A stretch of 36,513 nt of DNA from Pseudoalteromonas sp. S2755 (lineage in GTDB: Bacteria; Pseudomonadota; Gammaproteobacteria; Enterobacterales; Alteromonadaceae). This document shows positions 9,333 to 19,600 of this stretch, piece after piece; within the stretch, counting starts at the first letter, position 1, and each line of letters starts with the position of its first letter. The notes beneath the pieces are model-generated. The model ran no database searches, had not been told where the DNA came from, and saw nothing but the letters and a program-made list of their open reading frames with translations. The position numbers and the translations under genes are program-made. Where the stretch lies: assembly GCF_005886535.1 (NCBI RefSeq), contig NZ_PNDS01000124.1:1-36513 (forward strand). Direction: 5' to 3'.

Positions 9333-9900
9333 ATGATTACTAATTCTTATTTTTTGTTAATGGTATAGGGTAATTGGAATGTAAATACTTGTCTAGCATC
9401 AAGATTTCAATTATTCAAAAAAATAAAATAGGTATGCGCTTTTTTGAACACTGTAACAGGTGTGAGCAAATCTACGGTTTTCAGAAGTAAGATTCTTTGT
9501 GAAAACGTTATTACATTTTGCTGTAATGTTGTGTAATTCTTTATTCTTTATGTTTTTGGCATAATCTCAGTATAGTAACAGAAGTGTTAAGGTAACTACC
9601 TAATTTTTTTGGTTTTTACCTGTTTCTGGCTTAATTAAATGAGACGCGTAATGTAACTTTCCAGGCTCAATGGAACTCACTTCATTACTACTAAATCGAA
9701 GTGATGATTTATACATGTTTACTTTATTTTTATGGTGTTTACATCGGCATACTATTTCTAAGCCGAAGTTTGATCAAAAAATTAGCAGATTACTTGTGCT
9801 TGACTACACTCATTAGAGAAACAGTTAGGAAACACCTGCTGAATGCTTTAAAAAGCATCAGCAAATCCGACTTTAAGGAACTGTGGAGCTAATAATATCT
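9333..9900. promoter_or_regulatory. Divergent intergenic region between the two operons
   Basis: This 568-bp AT-rich region separates the minus-strand kinase operon from the plus-strand methyltransferase operon and must hold both promoters. A TATAGT at about 9573 is a possible -10 for the plus strand, but no convincing -35 accompanies it. A 63-codon open frame at 9701-9892 has no ribosome site and no recognisable features, and I do not call it. No RNA gene or clear operator was seen. Confidence 0.45.
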
Positions 9901-11154
9901 ATGGAAAAACAGCAGTTAGCAAACAATACAAGGGTAGATTTCATCGACCCTCAGATTGATGACCTATTAAAGCACTCAATTAGAAATCAGCTTCAATCAC
10001 TTTTAAAATCAAAACTTACCGTATGTGAACGCCAAAAACTATTGCAAAAGAGTTTTGTTGACGCAATAACACTGGTTTTAACTGATCTGCAAACTGTTAC
10101 ACACCAAGAGTTGGTTAGTGCTTTTGAGACGATGTACGATAATGCAGTGCAATCTATGGCGATGGCAGAATTAAGCCAAGAGGTGCTCACTCATCAGTAT
10201 ATTTCCGCGACGGGGCTGATTATGTCACCCTATAACTGTAAGCACACAATAAAGGATGTTTACCGGATCAAGGGGTATGCCCGCGGACTCGACAAAGCGA
10301 TTCAAGGTAAGTTAAAAAATAAACCCGTAGTTAATGTGTTGTATCCTGCCTGTGGTCCTTTCGCTCCTCTATTACTGCCTTTACTTAGCTACTACAAAGA
10401 GACTCAAATAATTGAGCCGAGCCAAATTCAAGTGACGCTTGTTGATATTCAGCCCGGTGCAATATTAACGCTTAAACAGCTCGTCAGTGACTTGCAGCTT
10501 GAAGAGTATGTACTGCTTATTGAAGAGGCTGATGCGACCATATTTGAGCCTCAAAATGCTATCGATCTTTTAGTGTTAGAAGCGATGCAACATGGCTTTA
10601 CTAAAGAGGGCCAATTAAGTATTGCCAAACATTTAGTAAAATACTTATCCCTAGACGGTTGGATGATCCCGCAAAATGTGTCGGTAAGAGGTATGATGGT
10701 TGTTGGGGAAACTGAGTTTAACCAACAATGGAAAACGCAAGAATACAGCCACTCAAGCAATGTAGGAAATGAGGCACAACAAGACCGAGTGGATCTAGGC
10801 GAAATCCTTAAGATCAATAAGTCCACCTTGTTAGAGATGAAAGAGCTTGAACTCGAAGATGGCATTAAAGTAATACCTGCGAATCAAATTGTCCTACCTA
10901 CGGGTGTTGAAGATATGAGCAAACGTATCTTTGCGGTCTATGCTCACATAGAAACCTTCGCGCAAGAAGAGGTTGGCCAATATGATTCAGGGATCACACA
11001 CCCAAGACCGGATACGAGCGTTTATATAGACCTTAAACCTAAAGACATTGAACACACTCACTTTGTTGCTAGTAGCGGGGATACGGTTCAGTTCTACTAT
11101 CAACTGACTGGATTACCGGGTTTTGTGCCAGTAAAAGTACAGGGGAGTGTATAA
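9901..11154 (+). CDS. PRMT-like SAM-dependent methyltransferase
   Basis: The 417-aa protein has an N-terminal helical extension (about 1-120), then a Rossmann-type methyltransferase domain with SAM motif I VLYPACGPFAP (about 147-157), an acidic strand-2 end in VTLVDIQ and a DLLVLEAMQHGFTKEGQ segment like the double-E region of protein arginine methyltransferases. A C-terminal beta-rich part (about 260-417) is also PRMT-like. The likely activity is SAM-dependent methyl transfer; the substrate is unknown. The ATG at 9901 has GGAG 12 nt upstream; a GTG six codons earlier is a less likely start. Its stop overlaps the start of the next gene (TAATG), so the two enzymes are translationally coupled. 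It is the first gene of the plus-strand operon facing the kinase. Confidence 0.8.
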   Translation: MEKQQLANNTRVDFIDPQIDDLLKHSIRNQLQSLLKSKLTVCERQKLLQKSFVDAITLVLTDLQTVTHQELVSAFETMYDNAVQSMAMAELSQEVLTHQYISATGLIMSPYNCKHTIKDVYRIKGYARGLDKAIQGKLKNKPVVNVLYPACGPFAPLLLPLLSYYKETQIIEPSQIQVTLVDIQPGAILTLKQLVSDLQLEEYVLLIEEADATIFEPQNAIDLLVLEAMQHGFTKEGQLSIAKHLVKYLSLDGWMIPQNVSVRGMMVVGETEFNQQWKTQEYSHSSNVGNEAQQDRVDLGEILKINKSTLLEMKELELEDGIKVIPANQIVLPTGVEDMSKRIFAVYAHIETFAQEEVGQYDSGITHPRPDTSVYIDLKPKDIEHTHFVASSGDTVQFYYQLTGLPGFVPVKVQGSV

Positions 11155-12077
11155 TGCAAAAATATGCAGTGTTTACAGGCAGCTGTCAGAGTTTATCGGC
11201 GATCCAATACCTCCAACAAAGCAATAAATTAGCATGTGTAGTTTTAGTGGATGCTGAGCCGAATCCGGATTTAATGCAATTGCAGCAGCTACTGCATCAA
11301 GCGCAGATCCCCACTTTAAAGTATAACCAATATGACGATACGACCCTTATTGCGGATTTGGACAGGCTAGGCGCTAATCGCGGTGTAATTTACCTATTTA
11401 GACATATTATAAAACAAAAGTTGATCAGCTATTTTGATGGCAGTCTAGTCAATATTCATCCTAGTCCTCTACCTGAATATCGAGGACCTTTTCCCCTCTA
11501 TTGGCAAATTAGAAACGGTGAACAAGCCACTAAGCTTACGTTGCATCGTGTTACATCAAAAGTAGATAGCGGAGATATCGCTACCGATATTGACCTCACT
11601 ATTCATCCTTTCGATACGATAAGCATAGTTAATCAAAAAGTCTCGCAAGCTTTACCTCATTTACTCGACACATTTTGTCAACTGGTAGAGCAAGAAGCTA
11701 TTACTTGGCGTGAGCAAGACACATGCTTTGAGTATTTTGCACCTATGATCGAACCGCAGCAGCTGGCTATTAACTGGTGTAAACAGCCTACTTTGGAAAT
11801 AGTGAACATGTGCCGAGCCGGTAATGTAGATGTTGGCTGTGCCACCTTTCGTCTAAGAGAAGAGATGTTTCAAGTATTACAAGCGAGTGAGGTTAAGTGT
11901 GATATCAAGGGTGTGAAAGTAGGTACTGTTATTCAACTAAGCCGAAGAGAAGGCTTAGTTATTAAAACGCTTGATGGTGCTGTGTGTTTGGATGTTATTG
12001 GTACACAGCAAGGACTCTTTGATGGTTATAGGTTTGCTGTGATTTTTGGGCTAGATGCAGGCTTTTCTTTGATCTAG
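11154..12077 (+). CDS. Formyltransferase-family enzyme (Fmt/ArnA-N/GART-like fold)
   Basis: The 307-aa protein has the formyl-THF-dependent formyltransferase signature NIHPSPLPEYRGPFPLYWQI and keeps the catalytic triad Asn100, His102 and Asp138 (in KVDSGDI). The C-terminal third (from about 205) resembles the small beta-barrel domain of methionyl-tRNA and sugar formyltransferases. It is probably not the housekeeping Fmt: no def or rsmB is adjacent, and the N-terminal sequence is divergent. N-formylation of a sugar amine, amino acid or peptide amine is the likely reaction, with 10-formyl-THF as donor. The start overlaps the methyltransferase stop by one base. Its coupling to a methyltransferase suggests successive modification of one substrate. 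Confidence 0.85.
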   Translation: MQKYAVFTGSCQSLSAIQYLQQSNKLACVVLVDAEPNPDLMQLQQLLHQAQIPTLKYNQYDDTTLIADLDRLGANRGVIYLFRHIIKQKLISYFDGSLVNIHPSPLPEYRGPFPLYWQIRNGEQATKLTLHRVTSKVDSGDIATDIDLTIHPFDTISIVNQKVSQALPHLLDTFCQLVEQEAITWREQDTCFEYFAPMIEPQQLAINWCKQPTLEIVNMCRAGNVDVGCATFRLREEMFQVLQASEVKCDIKGVKVGTVIQLSRREGLVIKTLDGAVCLDVIGTQQGLFDGYRFAVIFGLDAGFSLI

Positions 12078-12225
12078 CTATGTTGGCTTCATAGTCAACA
12101 AGTTAATGATAAAAATAATATTAAAGATGGTGAGCAAAGTCGCGTGAAAGGAAATAGAAGTTGGGCTGTTATCGTAATTCCATGTGTGCGGTGCTCTGGA
12201 TAACACTTCAGATGCGAGATAACAA

Positions 12226-12720
12226 ATGAAGATTAAGATAGAACTTACCAATAATTATGGCTATGACCTAGCAGCATATCCATATAACAATGGCGCTTTG
12301 CCTAGCCCTGAATCGTCCGAAACCATTGCCAAGCTTGAGGGGAAAGGAGAGTTAGTAGTAGAGCGTGGAGAGTCTGCAATTTTAACTGTTCCTGGAATGG
12401 GAAGTCTGTTGGTGCAGTTTATGGGTGAACAAAAACTCTCTGAATACCACGATAAGTTTTGTGAGCATCCAGATGATTTTGACCAATGCGAGCAAATGGT
12501 GCTGATCCGTTATAAAACGTCTGAATTGTACTGGCGTTTCCCAAGTTCAGCAGAGATTGCGCAGGTAACTTTGCAGGTGAACGATGTTGGTACTGTGTGT
12601 TTAGGAAAGGTGTCAACGGGGGGCGTTCGGCAGGTTGCACTTCCTGAGTTGTTTGTTCCGCCAGTATTTTCGGTGAACCCAATGGCTGAGCCACAAGGTG
12701 AGGCTGAGCAGCCTGAGTAA
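12226..12720 (+). CDS. Uncharacterised 164-aa protein
   Basis: I do not recognise this protein. It starts MKIKIELTNNYGYDLAAYPY without a signal peptide and is acidic, with three scattered Cys residues in the middle (FCEHPDDFDQC and VCLG). It ends in a Pro/Glu-rich tail (NPMAEPQGEAEQPE). The body looks like a beta-rich domain. It lies 148 nt after the formyltransferase and 130 nt before the tail-collar gene on the same strand, so it probably belongs to the same operon. The ribosome site before the ATG is weak. Confidence 0.65.
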   Translation: MKIKIELTNNYGYDLAAYPYNNGALPSPESSETIAKLEGKGELVVERGESAILTVPGMGSLLVQFMGEQKLSEYHDKFCEHPDDFDQCEQMVLIRYKTSELYWRFPSSAEIAQVTLQVNDVGTVCLGKVSTGGVRQVALPELFVPPVFSVNPMAEPQGEAEQPE

Positions 12721-12850
12721 ATAAACCATATAGGCTTTTTAGCAAGTAAACTAAGTTTTTGTAAACAATATAATTGATGTGACACTCGAGAGTCGTTATA
12801 GCAGTCCGCCTGTCACTGATAAGCAATATATCAATTTAAGAGGACTAAAT

Positions 12851-13465
12851 ATGTCAACAGATTCATATATCGGTACGATGCGACCTTTTGGTGGCTCTTT
12901 TGCAATTCGCAATTGGTCAATTTGTTTGGGGCAGCTACTGGCAGTTAGTCAAAACACAGCATTATTTTCCCTTCTCGGCGATTTATATGGTGGTGATGCT
13001 CGCACCACCTTTGGTATACCTGACTTGAGAGGTCGTAGCCCCGTAGGTATGGGGATCATGCCAGGAGGCAGAGACTACAGACTAGGTATGCGCTTTGGTT
13101 TGGAAGATATAGCGTTGACCTCAACTCAGTTACCAAAACATACTCATACTGCTGTTTTTGTTCCGACTGGCGGCGGAGTGACAAGCTCTTTTCAAGCAGC
13201 AACAAATAATGCAAACACAAATACTCCAGACGCTACAGCTTATCTAGCAAGTAACACGAATAGCCCAATGTATTACAAGCAGCAAGGCCTCTCACCTGCG
13301 CCCACACTAACGGAGCTTGGTGGATTAAGTGTAGATGGTGGCAGTGTTGAAGGCAGTGTTGTGGTTAATGATACTGGTGCATCACAAAGCTTTAGTATTC
13401 TTAACCCATTACAAGTTGTTAATTGGCAAATTGTATTGGATGGTATCTATCCATCACGAAGTTGA
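12851..13465 (+). CDS. Phage tail-collar domain protein (Mdp/microcystin-dependent-protein type)
   Basis: The 204-aa protein starts with the tail-collar pattern YIGTMRPFGGSFAIRNWSIC, followed by TTFGIPDLRGRSPVG, as in the microcystin-dependent protein (MdpB) family. The ATG at 12851 has a good ribosome site (AGAGGA, 8 nt upstream); the frame is open to 12779, but that stretch is not family-like. A central Gly/Thr/Asn-rich spacer (about 100-160) precedes a conserved end, FSILNPLQVVNWQIVLDGIYP. Despite the name, such proteins occur as free-standing chromosomal genes, and no head, tail or lysis genes are nearby. A surface or secreted beta-helical role is likely. Its position directly before the giant adhesin suggests joint action outside the cell. 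Confidence 0.85.
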   Translation: MSTDSYIGTMRPFGGSFAIRNWSICLGQLLAVSQNTALFSLLGDLYGGDARTTFGIPDLRGRSPVGMGIMPGGRDYRLGMRFGLEDIALTSTQLPKHTHTAVFVPTGGGVTSSFQAATNNANTNTPDATAYLASNTNSPMYYKQQGLSPAPTLTELGGLSVDGGSVEGSVVVNDTGASQSFSILNPLQVVNWQIVLDGIYPSRS

Positions 13466-13472
13466 TAGTGCT

Positions 13473-13508
13473 GAACAGGTCCCGCAGTCAATACTGCGAG
13501 GCCTGTTT
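13473..13508 (+). terminator. Rho-independent terminator after the tail-collar gene
   Basis: A hairpin pairs AACAGG (13474-13479) with CCTGTT (13502-13507) and, further in, CGCAG with CTGCG around the loop TCAATA. It is followed by TTCTTCT. It lies 8 nt after the tail-collar stop and may separate the giant adhesin gene as its own transcript. Confidence 0.6.
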
Positions 13509-13638
13509 CTTCTGAGAGCATTTTGATTTGCGGTATGTTTGAACCTAAGAAGTTCAATAACTCGACAACTTATAAACAAAACGCTTTTTTAATCTTGGGT
13601 ACTCTGGAATATACCAAATCAGTCATTTGGAGTGGGAC

Positions 13639-16600
13639 ATGAAGTTGAATCGAATCACAGCAGTTATTAAAGGTACTGTTTTTACAGGGCTATGTATATC
13701 TAGCCTGCCAGTCACGGCAGCCTCTATTGATTACAAAGTGAAGTCTGGTAGTGGGGTCTCGAATATATCTCATACAGAGAGCTCGGTCACATATTTGCTA
13801 GATGCAGGTACAGCAACGTCCTATACGTCATCAACGATGACTGTGTATGGAGGCACTGCAGCGGCAGCTGATGATTTTATTAATGGTACTCCTTCAGCTA
13901 CTGCTGGTGGGTATATTTTCTATACCAGTGATTCTAGCAATAACTTTAGTTTTGATTCAATTTCCATCTATCCTAATTTACAAATAGCAAATGATAATTA
14001 TCAGATCCTCTTGAAAGGGTATGATGGAGGAACTTCAGCGACGCCCGTGACCGCTACAATTACCATACCCCAAGGAAACGCTGCAGATGTATTTACGATT
14101 ACAAGAGACACAGATTTTTCAGGCAATGATTGGCAAAACGTTGATACAGTGGTGTTGGAGTTTTATGACTCGTTTAATAGTGTTTATGACAACAGATTTG
14201 CAGTAGATACGGTTACCTTTTCTGCGGCGGCGCCGGTTGATAACACTCCCCCTACAATCAGTGAAGTGACAGCGGTAACTACACCAACAAATGATAGTAC
14301 ACCCAATTATACGTTCACGACTGATGAGGCGGGTACTTTGTCTATCGGAGGTAGCTGCGGAACATCTAGCTCGACCACAATCAGCGCCACAGGCAACCAA
14401 ACCATAACTTTAACTCAAACAGATAACAGCACAGCTCTAGCCGACGGTACCTATAGCGACTGTACGGTCACTGTGACAGATGCTTCAAGCAACGCCAGCA
14501 GTGCTTTAAGCATTACTAGTTTTACGGTAGACACCACAGCGCCAACGGTAGCAGAAGTGACCGCAGTGACTACGCCAACGAATGATACAACACCAAATTA
14601 TACGTTTAGCACTACAGAAACAGGCACATTGTCAGTAGGTGGTAGTTGTGGTACTTCAAGCTCAACAACGATTAGCTCAACAGGCAACCAAACCATCACT
14701 TTGACCCAAACAGATAACTCGACAGCATTAGCTGATGGTACATACAGTGATTGTACTATTACTATCACTGACTCAGCAGGGAATACGAATAGTGCGTTAA
14801 GTATTACTTCTTTTACTGTAGATTCCACGCTCCCAACATTTGATAGCGCAAATTCGACGCCAAATGATGATGCTACAGGTGTGGTAAGTAGCAATGATAT
14901 TGTGATCGATTTTAGTGAAACTATCGCGTTGGGAACAGGTAACATTAGTATTCGAGACGTCAGTGGTAGTAGTGATTTTGAAGTGTTTGATGTCGCGACA
15001 GAAAGTGACGGTACAACGACTAGCCCAAGTGCAGGTCGTATTGGCATTACAAATGATAAAATTTATATAAACCCTACGAATGACCTAACAGGTAATCGCG
15101 ACTACGCCATTCGTATTGATGCAACTGCTGTTGATGACTCTGCGGGAAACAGTTTTGCGGGGATCAGTGACGATACTACCTTTAATTTCTCAACGGCCAA
15201 CACCGCACCTGCAGTTGATTTAGATTCAACAAGTGGTAGTGATAATAGTAGTGCTTCATTTTCTGAAGGAGGTGGTGCGGTATATATCGCCGCGAATGCT
15301 GCTGTGGCTGAAGCTGATGGCGATACAATTGCCTCCATAACAGTCAGCCTTACCAACGATCAAGATGGTGCATCTGAAGGCCTGAATGTTAGTGCATCCG
15401 CTCAAGATGCATTGACGGGAATTTCGGGTTCTTCTGATATTTCGCTACAAGATGCAATTTCTATAACTGGCGCAACGGCTTCCGCAGCAGAAGTGCAAAC
15501 GTTCTTACAGGCGATCACTTACAATAATACCTCCAGTACGCCCAACGAAACCGCAAGAACTGTCACTGTCGTGATAAATGATGGTACAGATAATAGTACT
15601 GCTCGCACAGCTACTATTTCCGTCAGTAATGTCACTGCAGCAAGCAGTACCGCAGCCAGTTTTGATACTACGAGCGGAACGAATTTATCTCCAGCAATTA
15701 CCTTCACGAGTGACGATGAAACACTGACTATTGCTGATACTGGCCACATTGCTGGTTCAACTGCGGATGGGGGAACGGGAACGGATACCTTATTTGTAGT
15801 GACTGGCTCTAATTTAGCTAACTTTACGTCATTAACTAATTTCGAAACATTAACCCCTGATAATGATGGTGCTTTAACGCTTACCGAAACCCAGCACGAT
15901 GCATTTACCACGATCAATGGTTCAGGTACAAACCAATTTACAATATCTAGTGCTGATGGAGATCAAACCCTAACCGGTGATAGCGATATTGAAACCTATG
16001 TGTTAGGCGCTGCAATGAACTTCACCATGGCAGTAGCATCACAGAATGTCACGGGTAGTAGTGACGACGATACAGTTAATGTTGCTGGGTTTACTGCTAC
16101 AGGTACGCTTTCTGGTGGATCCGGCACCGATACGTTACAGGTTGACTCGGGCGCTAATATTAGCGGGGCATCACTAAGCGGTTTTGAATCATTAACGCTA
16201 AGCGATAATGCATCGGTCACTATGACTGAAGCACAACATGATAGTTTTACAACTGTGACCGCTGCGGGAACTGAGAGCGTCACTATTAGCGATAGTACCG
16301 ATGGTTTAACTGGTAATAGTGCGATTGAAACTTATATACTTTCAGCGGCTAACACCTTTACGCTCGGAGCTGCTGGGCAAAGCGTAACAGGAAGCAGTGG
16401 TAATGACACAATAAATGTCGGTACATTCACAGCTACAGGTACTCTAGCTGGAGGCAGTGGTACAGATACGCTTTCAATCAGTAATGGCGGAAGTATCGCA
16501 GGGGCGACAGTGAGTGGTTTTGAGAACCTTTCTTTAGCTACTGATGGATCTGCCACGATATCAGTATCTCAGTTGTCGTCGTTTACAGGCACGGTTTCAG

Positions 16601-19600
16601 GGGATGGCACTAATTCTCTAACTGTCTCTGGTGATGGCGATATTACGACGGTTTCTGCGCTTGAAAATTATACTTTATCCGATGATTCAACCAATTCAAG
16701 AACGGTGACCGTGAGCAGTGCAGGTCATTCTGTTACCGGTACCTCAACTTCAGATGCAATTACCTTCGATTTAGGTTCGCTCACTTATACTGGAACAATT
16801 ACTGGCGAAAATACCACTGCCGATACTTTGTCTTTAAGTTCTGGTGCAGATATAACTGGTGCAAATATTAATGCAGTTAGTAATCTGACACTGGCTTCTG
16901 GCGCATCTGTTTCCATGACAGTAGCTCAGCATGAAAGTTTTACTGGTAATATTTCAGCAGCTGGATCAGAAACTATTAATATTTCTGGTGATGGGGATAT
17001 CACCACTTTCTCTTCGGTTGAAGTTTATAGTGTTGGTGACGATTCTAGCAATACTAGGACCATTACCATCAGTAACGGTACCACTGATGTTTCAGCAACT
17101 GCTAATGATGATGCAATTACCTTCGATATCGGTGGTAGCACCTACACTGGAGATTTAACTGGCGACACGAACGTAGCAGACCTTGTTTTAGCGGCAGATG
17201 GTGCGGATGTAACTGGAGGTGGATTCTTCAATATAGGAAACCTCAGTCTAGCAAGTGGCGCTGCTGTCGCGATTGACGCGGCTAATTTGAGTGATTTTGC
17301 GACCGCAATTTCAGGGGGAGCGGGCAGTGAGACATTAAAACTCATGGATGGAGGAACATTTGACTTCTCGACCACCTCGGTTTCTGCTGTTGAAGGCATC
17401 TCAATTGGCACCAATAGCGCAGCAACGATCACACTTACTGATAACTTTAATGCCGACGGTCAAACTGTGTCGGTTACAAATGCCAGCGGCAGTGCAATCA
17501 CGTCTGACCTAGTCATAGACGCTTCTGCCTTTTCTAGTGATGTGCTAGAAATAACGGCAACAGATTTGGGGGGGGCTGATACGTTCACAGGTGGTAGTGG
17601 CGCAGACATTATACGTCCTGGCGGCGGTACAGATACCATGACAGGTAACGATGGTAACGATAATTTTGTCGGTGAGCAAAGTGATTTAAATGGTGACACA
17701 ATCGCCGATCTTAGTATCGGAGATAAGATAACAATTACAGGCGTAACGGGATTATCAACCAGCAATATTCGCTTCAATGGAACTAGTACGCTGGAGATAG
17801 ATACTAATGCAAGCGATTTTTCAGGCGTAGAAGTATCACTATCGCTCACAAATTCACCGGGTAATGATCTTGCATATACGGTCGCTGACTCTGGCAGTGA
17901 TACAGTGATCACCTTTGAAGCGGCGAATGATGAGCCTATCTTTAGTAATTTAAATGGTGGTAATACCTTTACTGAAAATGGAACTTCGATTGCGATAGAT
18001 AGTGATGTAACCATCGCAGATACTGAGCTTGACGCACTTAATGGCGGAAATGGTAATTACGATGGTGCATCGCTAACTATTTCACGCTCAGGTGGCGCTA
18101 ATAGTGAGGATGTCTTTAGTAACACAGGGCTGCTAAGTACACTGACTCAGGGAGGCGCGCTAAGTTACAATAGTACAGAAGTCGGTACAGTCACCACTAA
18201 CTCTGCAGGCACGCTGGTACTCACTTTCAACAGCAGTGCTACTTCCGCTCTAGTGGATAATGTACTGCAATCAATTGGCTACGGTAATAGCTCTGAGGAT
18301 CCAAGCTCATCTGTAACACTCAACTATACCTTTAATGATGGTACGGCAGACAGTACTGGTACAAATCAGGCCGCAGTCACTATTACTCCCGTCAATGATG
18401 CCCCTACCGATATTGCATTGACAGCAACAAGTATAGACCAATCGAATACCGGAACTGCCGCGACTGTCGCGACAGCCAGTACCACGGATGTGGAAAGTGG
18501 CGATAGTCACACCTATAGTCTGGTGAGTTCAGGTGCCAGTGATAACGGTACTTGTAGCGCAAATACGGGTAACGATAGCTTCCAATTTTCAGGCAGTACT
18601 TTACAAACGCAAGCATCAACATCTCCAGGTGACTATGTTATTTGTATTCAAACAAACGATGGAACCGCAAGTTATCAAGAGTCATTTACCATAACAGTCA
18701 ACGATGATGTCGCCCCAAATGCGCCATCGACACCAGACTTGGATGCGGCTTCAGATACTGGTCCTTCAAGCACAGACAACATTACCAATGATACCACACC
18801 AACCTTCAGTGGTACTGCCGAGAGCGGGGCGACGGTTAAATTATATAGTGATCAGGTGGGCGGAGGCACAACGGTTATTGGTACTGGCACATCAACGGGT
18901 GGTAATTGGCAAATTACAACGGATACCTTGACTGCTGGGTTATCACATTCGATTTTTGCTAAGGCGACCGATGCAAGTAGCAATGAAAGTACGTCCTCAA
19001 GTAGCCTAAGTGTAACTATTGACACAACAGCACCGAGTACGCCTTCTATTCCAGACCTTAGCGCAAGTAGTGATACAGGTTCTTCAAACACTGATAATAT
19101 TACCAACGATACCACCCCTACGTTTACAGGTACAGGTACTACCGGTGACACGGTCACGCTCATTTCAAGTGTAGATGGCAATGTAGGCAGCGCTGTGGTA
19201 AGCGGTGGAACATGGACAATCACTAGCTCAGAGCTAACCACAGGTGCTCAAACCATTTCTGCCCGGGCGACGGATACTGCTGGTAACACAGTTGACAGTG
19301 CTGGGTTATCGGTCACTATTGATACTAATGTAAGTGCTCCAAGTATAACCACACCAATCGAAGGTGATGGCAAAGTTAATGCAGCGGAAGACAACGATGT
19401 ACTAATCGCAGGTTCAGGAGCTGAAGCTGGTAATAGTGTGACGGTGATTATCACTGACAATAATTCGTCAGTGAGCCGCACCGTCACCGCTGATGGTTCA
19501 GGTAACTGGACGCTAAGTGGTAGCGAGTTGGACGTCAGCGGTTTCAATAATGGCACCCTTTCGGTATCCGCCACGCAAACGGATACGGCAGGTAATACCT

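Noticed and set aside
9701..9892. 63-codon plus-strand frame in the divergent region
   Set aside because: It has no ribosome site and no recognisable features, and it overlaps the leader of the methyltransferase gene.
12851..13465. Prophage fragment based on the tail-collar domain
   Set aside because: No other phage gene, integrase or att site is adjacent; Mdp-type collar proteins are commonly free-standing chromosomal genes.
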